Shown here: one piece after another, positions 27,725 through 34,898 of the stretch
Numbering within the stretch: the first letter of the stretch is position 1
How the letters are laid out: every line of letters starts with the position of its first letter
Assembly: GCA_963718755.1 (NCBI GenBank)
Contig: OY970376.1
Coordinates: forward strand, 1,302,001 to 1,366,000
Direction: 5' to 3'
Length of the DNA: 64,000 nt
From: VRUE01 sp963718755
GTDB taxonomy: Bacteria > Actinomycetota > Thermoleophilia > Solirubrobacterales > 70-9
Translations under genes and position numbers: made by a program
Notes under the pieces: model-generated
Database searches by the model: none
Told to the model about the DNA's origin: nothing
What the model saw: only the letters and a program-made list of their open reading frames with translations

Positions 27725-28203
27725 GAGGTCCCTTCGGCGAAGTCGTCGGGTGAGACCTCGTCGAGGAACTCCTTGAATTTGTCGACGACCTCCTCGGTGT
27801 CCTCGACCTCGTGCTCGAACTCGATCGCCGACTCCTCGATGACCTCCTCGGCAGCGAAGATCGGGGCCGAGACGCGGACGGCGAGAGCGAGGGCGTCGGA
27901 GGGGCGCGAGTCGATCTCCAGCTCCGAGCCGTCGATCGAGACCGTGATCGAGGCGTAGAAGGTGTTGTCACGCAGCTCGGTCACAGAGACCCGCTCGCAT
28001 TTGGCGTCGAGCTGCTCGAGCATGTCGGAGAGCAGGTCGTGGGTCATCGGCCGCGGGGTCGAGGCGCCCTGCAGCTTCATCAGGATCGCCGCCGCCTCCG
28101 GGTGACCGATCCAGATCGGCAAGAAGCGATTGCCGTCAACAGTCTTCAGCAAAACGATCGGCTGCTTGCCGACCATGTCGAAGCTGACCCCGTAGATCTG
28201 CAT
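27721..28203 (-). CDS. bifunctional nuclease domain protein (DUF151 family)
   Basis: 160 residues from ATG 28203. DGNRFLPIWIGHPEAAAI and RPSDALALAVRVSAPIF are characteristic of the bifunctional nuclease/DUF151 family. The C-terminal 40 residues are acidic. A TTG 9 nt upstream is a less likely start. Convergent with the ligase gene, overlapping it by four bases. A TATAAT lies about 40 nt upstream. Confidence 0.9.
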   Translation of the reverse strand: MQIYGVSFDMVGKQPIVLLKTVDGNRFLPIWIGHPEAAAILMKLQGASTPRPMTHDLLSDMLEQLDAKCERVSVTELRDNTFYASITVSIDGSELEIDSRPSDALALAVRVSAPIFAAEEVIEESAIEFEHEVEDTEEVVDKFKEFLDEVSPDDFAEGTS

Positions 28204-28241
28204 CTGCTGCAAAATTCGCTCCGCGCCGAGGTGGATCGCCC

Positions 28242-28247
28242 ATTATA
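28242..28247 (-). promoter_or_regulatory. candidate -10 box of the bifunctional nuclease gene
   Basis: On the minus strand this reads TATAAT, 39 nt before the ATG at 28203. It lies between tRNA-Ile and the gene. The -35 is weak. Confidence 0.45.
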
Positions 28248-28297
28248 GGTACGGCTCTGGGCCGCTCCACTGGGCGAATCACATGGCGTGGCGGCAG

Positions 28298-28371
<74 letters not shown>

Positions 28372-28381
28372 GAGCTGGGCG

Positions 28382-28387
28382 ATGATA
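28382..28387 (-). promoter_or_regulatory. candidate -10 box of tRNA-Ile
   Basis: TATCAT on the minus strand, 10 nt before the tRNA, matching the spacing at tRNA-Lys. It lies just after the parB stop. Confidence 0.45.
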
Positions 28388-28396
28388 GCGATCCGT

Positions 28397-29290
28397 TCAG
28401 GACCGCCCGCGACCCAGTGTGCGCGCCAGGGCGATGGCCTCGTCGAGGTCGGCGAGGCGGATCTCGACCGCCACCTCGTCCCCTTTCGGCCTCACCTTCA
28501 CCTCGTGGCCCAAGGCGGCCTCGAGCTTGTCGGCGGCCTCCCGCATCGCGGCTGCCTCCTCCGCGCTCGGTTTCGTCGACCCTCGCGCCCCCCGCTTTGG
28601 CTGGCTAGCCAGCTTAACCCTGTTCTCGATCTCGCGAACAGACCAACCCCCCCGCGCTGCGTCCCGGGCGAGCCGTCGGCGGACGTCGTTGCCGTCGGCG
28701 GCAAGCAGGGCGCGGCCGTGGCCCTCGCTCAGCTCGCCGGACTCGAGCAGCTCGAGCGCCTCGTCGGGAAGCGCGAGCAGGCGGATCAGGTTGGACACCG
28801 CAGGTCGGCTGCGGCCGACGCGGCGGGCCAGCTCCTCTTTGGAGAGGCCGAGGTCCTCGACCAGGGCGGCGCAGGCGCGCGCCTCCTCGACCGGGTTGAG
28901 GTCCTCGCGGACCATGTTCTCGATCAGCGCCACCTGCAGGCGCTCCGCTTGCTCGGAGTCGCGGACGATGACGGGGACCTTCTCCAGCCCCGCCTGCTGA
29001 GCCGCTCGCCAGCGCCGCTCGCCGGCGATCAGCTCGTAGCTGCCGTCGTGGAGGGGACGGACCAGTAGCGGCTGCACGACGCCGCTGGTCTCGATCGAGG
29101 AGGCCAGCCCGGCCAGGGCATCGGCATCAAAGTTGGTGCGGGGCTGCTTCGGGTTGGGCTTGATCAGGCTGACGGGGAGCTCGCACAGAGCGCCGACGGC
29201 CTCGCTGCTCGGGGATTCGGGCAGGATCGCCGAGAGCCCCCGTCCCATGCCGCGCTTCGCCTTGCCGCCCTTGCTCGCGGCGCTAGCCAC
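28397..29290 (-). CDS. parB: chromosome-partitioning protein ParB
   Basis: 297 residues. The N-terminus (KRGMGRGLSAILP) is the ParA-contact peptide. The CTPase/ParB-N motif GERRWRAAQQAGL (about 89-101) and ENMVREDLNPVEEA (about 119-132) are followed by a helix-turn-helix (about 145-175) and a C-terminal dimer domain. It binds parS and loads SMC. GTG 29290 overlaps the parA end by 8 nt; ATG 29248 is an alternative start. Confidence 0.95.
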   Translation of the reverse strand: MASAASKGGKAKRGMGRGLSAILPESPSSEAVGALCELPVSLIKPNPKQPRTNFDADALAGLASSIETSGVVQPLLVRPLHDGSYELIAGERRWRAAQQAGLEKVPVIVRDSEQAERLQVALIENMVREDLNPVEEARACAALVEDLGLSKEELARRVGRSRPAVSNLIRLLALPDEALELLESGELSEGHGRALLAADGNDVRRRLARDAARGGWSVREIENRVKLASQPKRGARGSTKPSAEEAAAMREAADKLEAALGHEVKVRPKGDEVAVEIRLADLDEAIALARTLGRGRS

Positions 29291-30041
29291 GGCTCGTCAG
29301 CTCCTCGGCCAGCGCCTGGTAGGCGATGGAGCCGCGCGAGGCCGGTGCGTGCTCGGTCACCGGCAGGCCAAAGCTCGGCGCCTCGGCGACCCTGACGCTG
29401 CGCGGTATGACCGTCTCGAAAACCATCTCGGGGAAATGCTCGCGCAGCTCCCGCTCCACATCCTGGGCGAGACGCGTGCGCTCGTCATGCATGGTGATCA
29501 ACAGACCCGACACGTTCAGCGCAGGGTTGAGCTCGCGGCGGATCATCCCCAGGGTGTCGAGGAACTGGACCAGGCCCTCCAGGGCCAGGTACTCAGCCTG
29601 AACCGGCACTATCACCCGGTCGGAGGCGACCAGGGCGTTGACGCTGACCGGGCCGAGCGAGGGTGGGCAATCGAGCATCGTGAAGGCAAAGCGCTCGCGC
29701 AGTGGGCCGAGCCGTTCGCGCAGGCGCGTCTCGGAGCCCTCGAGGCGCGGCAGCTCGACGGCGGCGCCGGCCAGGTCGCGATTGGCGGCAACGAGCCAGA
29801 GGTTGTCGGGCCCGGCGGGCCGGGCGGCCTCGGCGACCGACACGTCGCCGATCAGGCAGTCATAGGAAGAGGGGTGGGCGTCGCGATCGCCGCCCAGGGC
29901 GACGGTCGCATTGCACTGAGGGTCGAGGTCGACCAGCAGCGTCTGCGAGCCGGCCGCGGCGACACAGGCGGTCAGGTTGACCGCGGTCGTCGTCTTGCCG
30001 ACGCCGCCCTTCTGGTTTGCCACTGCGTAGACGAGACCCAT
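29283..30041 (-). CDS. parA: chromosome-partitioning ATPase ParA/Soj
   Basis: 252 residues with the deviant Walker A KGGVGKTTTAVNL (10-22), Walker A' VDLDPQCNAT (about 37-46) and Walker B LDCPPSLGPVS (about 118-128). ParA forms ATP-dependent dimers on DNA and moves ParB-bound origins. Its ATG is 16 nt after the left arm of the inverted repeat that separates it from rsmG. Confidence 0.96.
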   Translation of the reverse strand: MGLVYAVANQKGGVGKTTTAVNLTACVAAAGSQTLLVDLDPQCNATVALGGDRDAHPSSYDCLIGDVSVAEAARPAGPDNLWLVAANRDLAGAAVELPRLEGSETRLRERLGPLRERFAFTMLDCPPSLGPVSVNALVASDRVIVPVQAEYLALEGLVQFLDTLGMIRRELNPALNVSGLLITMHDERTRLAQDVERELREHFPEMVFETVIPRSVRVAEAPSFGLPVTEHAPASRGSIAYQALAEELTSRG

Positions 30042-30057
30042 TGAGACCGCAGCCTAG

Positions 30058-30165
30058 TGAGGTGAGGTCGGGTGTCCCCCTCCGCAACCCGCAACGGTCG
30101 CTCGGCCAAGGCTCACTTCCCAACTGCTCACAAGTTCCTTCCGGGGGACACCCGACCTCACCTCA
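30058..30165. repeat. palindromic element between rsmG and parA
   Basis: Arms of 23 nt (30058-30080 and 30143-30165) are perfectly complementary. The right arm ends exactly on the rsmG stop codon (TCA, 30163-30165). The 62-nt interior does not obviously match the other copies. It occupies nearly all of the rsmG-parA gap. Confidence 0.92.
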
Positions 30166-30867
30166 GCCACGCGGGCGCTTCTTGGCCATGCCGGGACGGC
30201 GTGGCAGATCGGCGGGCGCATCTCCCACCTTGCGCAAAACGTGCAGGTGGCGATGCTTACTGCCCGCCCGGTCGCCGACGTCGAGGATCTGCTCTGGGTG
30301 CATGGCCAGCCGGTCGGCCGCGCGGTCCATCTGCGCCTCTTCCTCCGCGTCGCGCTTGCCCTTCCAGGCGACCAGGACACCGCCCTTGCAGAGAAGTGGG
30401 GAGGCCAGCTCGGCAAGGGTCGAGAGGCGGCCTACCGCTCGGGCGGTAACCGCGTCATAGGACTCCCGCTGCGGGCCGCCGGCAAGCTCCTCAGAGCGGG
30501 CGTTGACGACGTTTGCGTTGGGGATCCCGGCCGCGTCGACGGCGCGCCGGATGAACTCACACTTGCGACCGACCGACTCGATCAGATCAAGCTGGGCATC
30601 CGGCTTGGCGACCGCCAGCACAAGGCCCGGAAACCCAGCTCCAGAGCCAATATCAGCGATCCTACTCGCACTGGCCAACTCACCCACCTCGAGCCCAGTG
30701 AGGCTGTCCTCAACATGGACCCGCCACGCACGCTCCGGCGTAGTAATGGAGCTGACCGAAGCCCGCTCCTCTGCCAGCAAGGCGAGCACCGTCTCGAGCT
30801 GCTCTCGCTGCGGAGAGGAGAGTCCGGTAGGGCTGGAACGTCTTGTACTTTTTCGTTGCCGGTCCAC
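30163..30867 (-). CDS. rsmG: 16S rRNA (guanine-N7) methyltransferase RsmG
   Basis: Methylates G527 of 16S rRNA. VHVEDSLTGLEV, then the SAM loop IADIGSGAGFPGLVLA (about 73-88), KCEFIRRAVDAAG (about 107-119) and VTARAVGRLSTLAELASP (about 145-162) are typical. The only in-frame start that keeps the N-terminal helix is GTG 30867, which lies inside the palindromic element 30817-30927, so about 16 N-terminal residues are element-derived. GTG 30789 is an alternative that would shorten the protein. Confidence 0.9.
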   Translation of the reverse strand: MDRQRKSTRRSSPTGLSSPQREQLETVLALLAEERASVSSITTPERAWRVHVEDSLTGLEVGELASASRIADIGSGAGFPGLVLAVAKPDAQLDLIESVGRKCEFIRRAVDAAGIPNANVVNARSEELAGGPQRESYDAVTARAVGRLSTLAELASPLLCKGGVLVAWKGKRDAEEEAQMDRAADRLAMHPEQILDVGDRAGSKHRHLHVLRKVGDAPADLPRRPGMAKKRPRG

Positions 30868-30927
30868 GGGCGTCAGCCTAAGACGGTTCCACCGAAAAAG
30901 TTAAGTGGAAGCCCTACCGGACTCTCC
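30817..30927. repeat. palindromic element, family 1 copy 2
   Basis: Arms of 18 nt (30817-30834 and 30910-30927) are perfectly complementary and unlike those of copy 1 beyond a CCGGTAGGG segment. The inner blocks at 30834-30854 and 30894-30910 are identical to copy 1. The right arm abuts the khpB stop codon (30928-30930), and the left arm lies in the rsmG 5' coding region. Confidence 0.92.
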
Positions 30928-31419
30928 CTACTCGGAAACCAAAGGAGCGACGACCACGCAGCGCCGCGGCTCGTCCCCTTCGCTGTAGGTCTCAACGCCG
31001 GAGCGATCTTTGAGGTGTTCGTGCACAACCCGCCGTTCCTGAGCGCTCATCGGATCCATCTCAACAGTGACGTTGCGCTCCAGCGCCTGCTCGGCGGCAC
31101 GGTCCGCTCGCGCGGTGAGCACATCACGCCGTCGCTCGCGGTAGCCAGAGGCATCGAGCACCACCCGTTTGCGGTCACGCAGGCCCCGAAAGGCGGCCTG
31201 AAAGCAGAGCAGCTGCAGCGCGTCGATCGTCTGGCCGCGTTTGCCGATCAGCAGCCCAAAGTCATCCTCGCCGGAAACGACGGCCTCGATCCGCTCATCG
31301 TCCTCCCGAACCTCAACCTCACCATCAAGGTCAAGCTCGTCCAGGACCCCCTCCACAAGCTCCCGAACCCGCTCAGCAGGCTCCTCAGGCCATTTCGTCT
31401 CGCCACTCACGCCCAGCAC
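30928..31419 (-). CDS. khpB: KH/R3H RNA-binding protein KhpB (Jag/EloR)
   Basis: 163 residues: an N-terminal Jag-type segment, a KH domain with GLLIGKRGQTIDALQLL (about 54-70), then an R3H domain with MSAQERRVVHEHLKD (about 123-137). In other bacteria it binds RNA and influences cell elongation and division. It follows yidC in the conserved rpmH-rnpA-yidD-yidC-jag order. Start GTG 31419, or GTG 31410. Confidence 0.93.
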   Translation of the reverse strand: MLGVSGETKWPEEPAERVRELVEGVLDELDLDGEVEVREDDERIEAVVSGEDDFGLLIGKRGQTIDALQLLCFQAAFRGLRDRKRVVLDASGYRERRRDVLTARADRAAEQALERNVTVEMDPMSAQERRVVHEHLKDRSGVETYSEGDEPRRCVVVAPLVSE

Positions 31420-31437
31420 CTTATGCCAGCCGGCGAA

Positions 31438-31532
31438 GGAGATGGGGGCCGGGTGCTCCTATCCGAGGATCCCATGTGAGCTCCGCTGCCGCTCCGCGAG
31501 GCTCCCGAAGGGAAGACCCCAGCTCCCATCCC
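31438..31532. repeat. decayed palindromic element, family 3, opposite orientation
   Basis: Imperfect arms (31438-31459 and 31510-31532) flank ATGTGAGCTCCGCTGCCGCT (31474-31493), which is the reverse complement of the core found in the copies at 31559 and 44337. Many mismatches suggest an old or truncated copy. Confidence 0.6.
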
Positions 31533-31558
31533 TATCGCTAAACGAGAGACGGCATGGT

Positions 31559-31708
31559 CACGGGCGTCCAGGGGAGTCCCCCAGAAGTGCCTCGCGAAGC
31601 GGTCCCAACCCAGGTGATTCTGGGCCGCGAAGCGGCTCCAACACAGTGAGCGGAGCGTCAGCGGAGCTCACATAGGCACCTTCTGGGGGACTCCCCTGGA
31701 CGCCCGTG
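31559..31708. repeat. palindromic element, family 3 copy 1
   Basis: Arms 31559-31592 and 31674-31708 pair over 34 positions with a single one-base bulge, the longest in the window. The core 31625-31678 (CCGCGAAGCGGCTCC..., ending CACATAGGCACC) closely matches 44394-44447. The right arm ends 9 nt from the yidC stop. Together with the decayed copy it fills the 298-nt yidC-khpB gap, in which no gene is seen. Confidence 0.92.
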
Positions 31709-31717
31709 GAGCTTCCG

Positions 31718-32485
31718 TTACCTGCGCCGCTTCTTCTTTTTGGGCGGCGGAGGAGGCGGTTTCGCCGCAGCCACCTCTTCAGGCGTAGCCACCGCCGGCG
31801 CCGGAATCAGCTTCTGGATCGTGTACTGCTGGCCGATCGTCCAGATGTTGGTCGTTATCCAGTAGAGGACGAGGCCGGCGGGGAAGGTGATCACGAAGGG
31901 GACGAAGACGAAGGGGAGGATGAGCATCAGCATGCGCTGGCTTTTGTCAGCCGTGACCGCCATCACCAGGCCCGAGATCAGCTGGGTGCCGACGTAGAGG
32001 ATCAGCAGCGCGATCAGTTCGCCGCCCGCCGCCTTGGCGGTCAAGTCGCTGATGAAGAGAAAGGAAGCTTCGCCGCCGCATTCCCCCGCCGTGCAGCCGA
32101 TGTCGTCGGGAAGCTCGTTTTTGAGCACGTAGAAGAGGGTGATGAAGACCGGCAGCTGCGCGAGGAGCGGAATGCAGGAGGCAAAGGGGTTGACTTTGTT
32201 CTCCTGGTAGAAGCGCATCATCTCCTGCTGCATGCGTTTCTGATCGTTTTTGTACTTCTCTTTGATCTCCTTGAGCTGCGGCTGCAACGCCTGCAACGCC
32301 CGCATCCCTTTCAGCGATTTGTAGGTGAGCGGGATCAGCAGCGCCCGGGTGACGACCGTGAGAGCAATGATCGACATCCCCCAGCTGAGCCCGACGCTGT
32401 CGTGAAAGAAGGTCAGGACCGAGTTGCCGACGTCGATCAGCGGCTGCAGGATGTTGGCCATTACCGTGGCCACTACCGGCGTCAT
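31718..32485 (-). CDS. yidC: membrane protein insertase YidC/Oxa1
   Basis: 255 residues with five membrane helices in the Oxa1 pattern. LSWGMSIIALTVVTRALLIP contains the conserved hydrophilic-groove arginine, followed by a coiled C1 loop (LKEIKEKYKNDQKRMQQEM, about 72-90). The tail is Pro then Lys/Arg-rich and may contact the ribosome. No lipoprotein signal is seen. ATG overlaps the yidD stop (ATGA). Confidence 0.95.
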   Translation of the reverse strand: MTPVVATVMANILQPLIDVGNSVLTFFHDSVGLSWGMSIIALTVVTRALLIPLTYKSLKGMRALQALQPQLKEIKEKYKNDQKRMQQEMMRFYQENKVNPFASCIPLLAQLPVFITLFYVLKNELPDDIGCTAGECGGEASFLFISDLTAKAAGGELIALLILYVGTQLISGLVMAVTADKSQRMLMLILPFVFVPFVITFPAGLVLYWITTNIWTIGQQYTIQKLIPAPAVATPEEVAAAKPPPPPPKKKKRRR

Positions 32486-32760
32486 GTGTGGGCTCCATGG
32501 TGGCGGTGGTACTCGGACGGATCGACCGGGCCGACCCGCAGCGTGAAGCGGTCCGGCACCGGGTCAAAGCCACCGTGGCTGAGCGGGTTGCAGCGCAGCA
32601 GGCGCCAGCAGGCAAGCAGGAGGCCGCGAACAGGGCCGAAGCGGCGGATCGACTGCGCGGCGTAAGCGGAGCAGGTCGGCTCGTAGCGGCATCGGCGCGG
32701 CAGTCCTGGCGAGATCCAGCGCTGATATGCCCCAATCGGAGCCAACAGGATCCGTTTCAT
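32482..32760 (-). CDS. yidD: membrane protein insertion efficiency factor YidD
   Basis: 92 residues. YQRWISPGLPRRCRYEPTCS and CNPLSHGGFDPVP are the YidD signature with conserved cysteines. A small membrane-associated factor that aids YidC. It overlaps both neighbours by 4 nt (ATGA). Confidence 0.95.
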   Translation of the reverse strand: MKRILLAPIGAYQRWISPGLPRRCRYEPTCSAYAAQSIRRFGPVRGLLLACWRLLRCNPLSHGGFDPVPDRFTLRVGPVDPSEYHRHHGAHT

Positions 32761-33128
32761 GTGGAACGCTCCTGGCCGGCGCCCGTCTGCTCAAGTGCCT
32801 CTTCAAGGCTCGCCTTGGCCCCCTCGGTGCCGTCGCGCTCGATCATCTCAGCGATCTCCGCCCGCGCCACAAGGACAAAGTCGTGCCTGGGGGGAAGGTG
32901 GTCGGCGAGGCTCCAAAAAGCCTCGCGAAGCGTCCGCTTGACCCGGTTGCGGTCGACCGCGCCGCCGACCTTGCGACTGACGGAGACGCCCAGACGAATG
33001 TCACGGTCTTCTTCATCTTTGCGGGGAAAGCTGTAGAGCACGAGGTAGCGCGTGGCGTGGGACGTTCCGTCGCGGTAAACGCGATCGAACTCGGCGCTGC
33101 GCGAGAGCCGGCGTCGCTTTGCCGCCAT
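32757..33128 (-). CDS. rnpA: ribonuclease P protein component
   Basis: 123 residues from ATG 33128 (a GTG directly before it is an alternative). RLGVSVSRKVGGAVDRNRVK followed by RTLREAF is the RnpA RNA-binding motif. The protein assists the RNase P RNA in 5' tRNA maturation. It lies between rpmH and yidD as in most bacteria. Confidence 0.95.
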   Translation of the reverse strand: MAAKRRRLSRSAEFDRVYRDGTSHATRYLVLYSFPRKDEEDRDIRLGVSVSRKVGGAVDRNRVKRTLREAFWSLADHLPPRHDFVLVARAEIAEMIERDGTEGAKASLEEALEQTGAGQERST

Positions 33129-33153
33129 CACTCGAACCCGACTGTGGGGAGGG

Positions 33154-33291
33154 TCATCCTGGCGTGAGGCGTTTCCGGCCTTTGGCCCGACGCCGCTTCA
33201 GGATCGCGCGGCCGCCGCGCGTCCGCATCCTTGCCCGGAACCCGTGGGTCTTGGCCCGCTTTCGCCGCTTCGGCTGATAGGTGCGCTTCAT
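33154..33291 (-). CDS. rpmH: 50S ribosomal protein L34
   Basis: 45 residues: MKRTYQPKRRKRAKTHGFRA followed by the conserved Arg/Lys-rich tail RAILKRRRAKGRKRL. Too short to stand out, but unmistakable in sequence and position. TATACT (minus strand, 33302-33307) is only about 10 nt before the ATG, so the transcript may be nearly leaderless. Confidence 0.97.
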   Translation of the reverse strand: MKRTYQPKRRKRAKTHGFRARMRTRGGRAILKRRRAKGRKRLTPG

Positions 33292-33301
33292 TGGCCGTCG
33301 C

Positions 33302-33307
33302 AGTATA
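33302..33307 (-). promoter_or_regulatory. candidate -10 box of rpmH
   Basis: TATACT on the minus strand, ten bases before the rpmH ATG. No clear -35. If used, the mRNA would have a leader of only a few nucleotides. Confidence 0.35.
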
Positions 33308-33432
33308 CGGACGCGGGGGGTGATTGCCCTGAAAGACACGTCCGAGTGAGAGGTCGGTCGCCAAATCATTTCTTCGGCATTTGCGACCCACTCCGATTCA
33401 GGCAAGAGAGGCGCCGCTATGGTCGCTCGCCG

Positions 33433-34764
33433 GTGCCCGACGCCTCGCCTGCACAGAGCCTCGATTCCCTCTGGGGGGAAGTACAGCACCGCCTGCGCAG
33501 CGCCGTTCCCGAGTCCACTTTCAAGATCTGGCTCGAGCCTCTGCGAGCTGTCGGAGCGCAGGGCGCGACGCTCTACCTGGCCGCTCCCGACGGGATCCGA
33601 ACCTGGGTCGAGCGCCGCTACGTGACCTTGCTGCGCGAAGCGGTGAGCGAGGTCGCGCCCGCTTTGAGCGAGGTCGCCTTCGCCGGCTCGGCGGAAGTCG
33701 CAGGCGGGAACACGGGTCATGACCAAGCGGTCGAGCTCAACCCCAATTACACATTCGAGCGCTTCGTGATCGGCGAGGGCAACCGGCTGGCCCATGCTGC
33801 GGCCCTCGCCGTCGCCGAGACTCCCTCAGAGGCCTACAACCCGCTCTTCCTCCACGGGCCTCCCGGCCTCGGCAAGACCCACCTGCTCGGCGCGATCGCC
33901 AACTACCTGCGTGCCAACGCACCAGGCCTCAGCGTCCGCTACACCACCGCAGAGGGCTTCACCAATGAGTTCGTCGGCGCCCTCCGTTCTTCCGGCGCCG
34001 AGAAGTTCAAGAACCGCTACCGCGACCTCGACGTCCTGCTCGTCGACGACGTCCAGTTCCTGCAGGGGAAGCAGCACACCGAAGAGGAGTTCTTCCACAC
34101 CTTCAACGCCCTTTACGAGGGCGGCAGCCAGCTCGTCCTCTCGGCCGATCGCCTGCCCAGCGAGCTCTCGACGCTTGAGGCGCGACTGCGCGACCGCTTC
34201 GAGTGGGGCCTGACGATCCCAGTGGAACCGCCCGACCTCGCGACGCGCGTCACCGTTCTTCAGCATCTCGCTCGTGAGGCCGGCCTCGGGGCCGACGACA
34301 GCGATGCCCTCTCCGAGCTCGCGCGCCGTATCGACGCCAACATCCGCCGTCTGCACGGCGGCCTGACCAAGGTCATCGCCCACGCTTCGCTGACCGCAAA
34401 GCCGCTCAGCCCCGAGCTGATCGCCGAGCTGATCCCCTCCCGTGCACCGGTGAGCAAGCCGAGCACCGTGGAAGAGATCCAGCAACAGGTCGCCGCCGCC
34501 TTCGGCATCTCCCGGGCTGAGCTTGTCGGCTCCGGGCGGGCGGCGACACCGCTGCGGGCCAGGCAGATCGCGATCCTCCTCACCCGCGAGGCAACCGACC
34601 TCTCCCTGCCTCAAATCGGGCGCCTCTACGGCGGCCGCGACCATTCCACCGTCCTCAACTCGTTGCGCCGTGCCGAGGCCACGCTCAGCGACGATGCCGA
34701 CCTGGCGCGCCGCGTCGGCGAGTTGCGCTCCTCTATCCACAGCCGTCCGGGGGAATCGGCCTGA
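33433..34764 (+). CDS. dnaA: chromosomal replication initiator DnaA
   Basis: 443 residues from GTG 33433. Domain I starts SLDSLWGEVQHRLRSAVPES; domain II is short. The AAA+ domain has Walker A GPPGLGKTHL (about 142-151) and Walker B LLVDDVQFLQGK (about 204-215). Domain IV has the DnaA box-binding signature GGRDHSTVLNSLRRAE (about 401-416). The frame is open further upstream to 33244, but that part is antisense to rpmH and does not look like DnaA. It diverges from rpmH and opens the rightward replication block. Confidence 0.95.
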   Translation: MPDASPAQSLDSLWGEVQHRLRSAVPESTFKIWLEPLRAVGAQGATLYLAAPDGIRTWVERRYVTLLREAVSEVAPALSEVAFAGSAEVAGGNTGHDQAVELNPNYTFERFVIGEGNRLAHAAALAVAETPSEAYNPLFLHGPPGLGKTHLLGAIANYLRANAPGLSVRYTTAEGFTNEFVGALRSSGAEKFKNRYRDLDVLLVDDVQFLQGKQHTEEEFFHTFNALYEGGSQLVLSADRLPSELSTLEARLRDRFEWGLTIPVEPPDLATRVTVLQHLAREAGLGADDSDALSELARRIDANIRRLHGGLTKVIAHASLTAKPLSPELIAELIPSRAPVSKPSTVEEIQQQVAAAFGISRAELVGSGRAATPLRARQIAILLTREATDLSLPQIGRLYGGRDHSTVLNSLRRAEATLSDDADLARRVGELRSSIHSRPGESA

Positions 34765-34898
34765 CGCCGACGGCACTGTAAGAATCAGCTTTCTTCCCCA
34801 GCCATCTCCACAGCCTGAAATTCCCTTGGATATGCCGATTCCCGCCGATTCCCCCTGTTTCCACAACCACTAACTCAACTTAAGAGGACATCACTCAT
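34765..34898 (+). other. dnaA-dnaN gap with two weak DnaA-box-like sites
   Basis: ATCTCCACA (34804-34812) and GTTTCCACA (34857-34865) each match TTATCCACA at seven of nine bases, in the same direction, within a stretch that is AT-richer than its surroundings. This is the usual oriC position in actinobacteria, but 134 nt with two weak boxes is not enough to call an origin. Confidence 0.3.

Noticed and set aside
33244..33432. N-terminal extension of dnaA
   Set aside because: It overlaps rpmH in antisense and has no DnaA domain I features; the GTG at 33433 gives a normal N-terminus.
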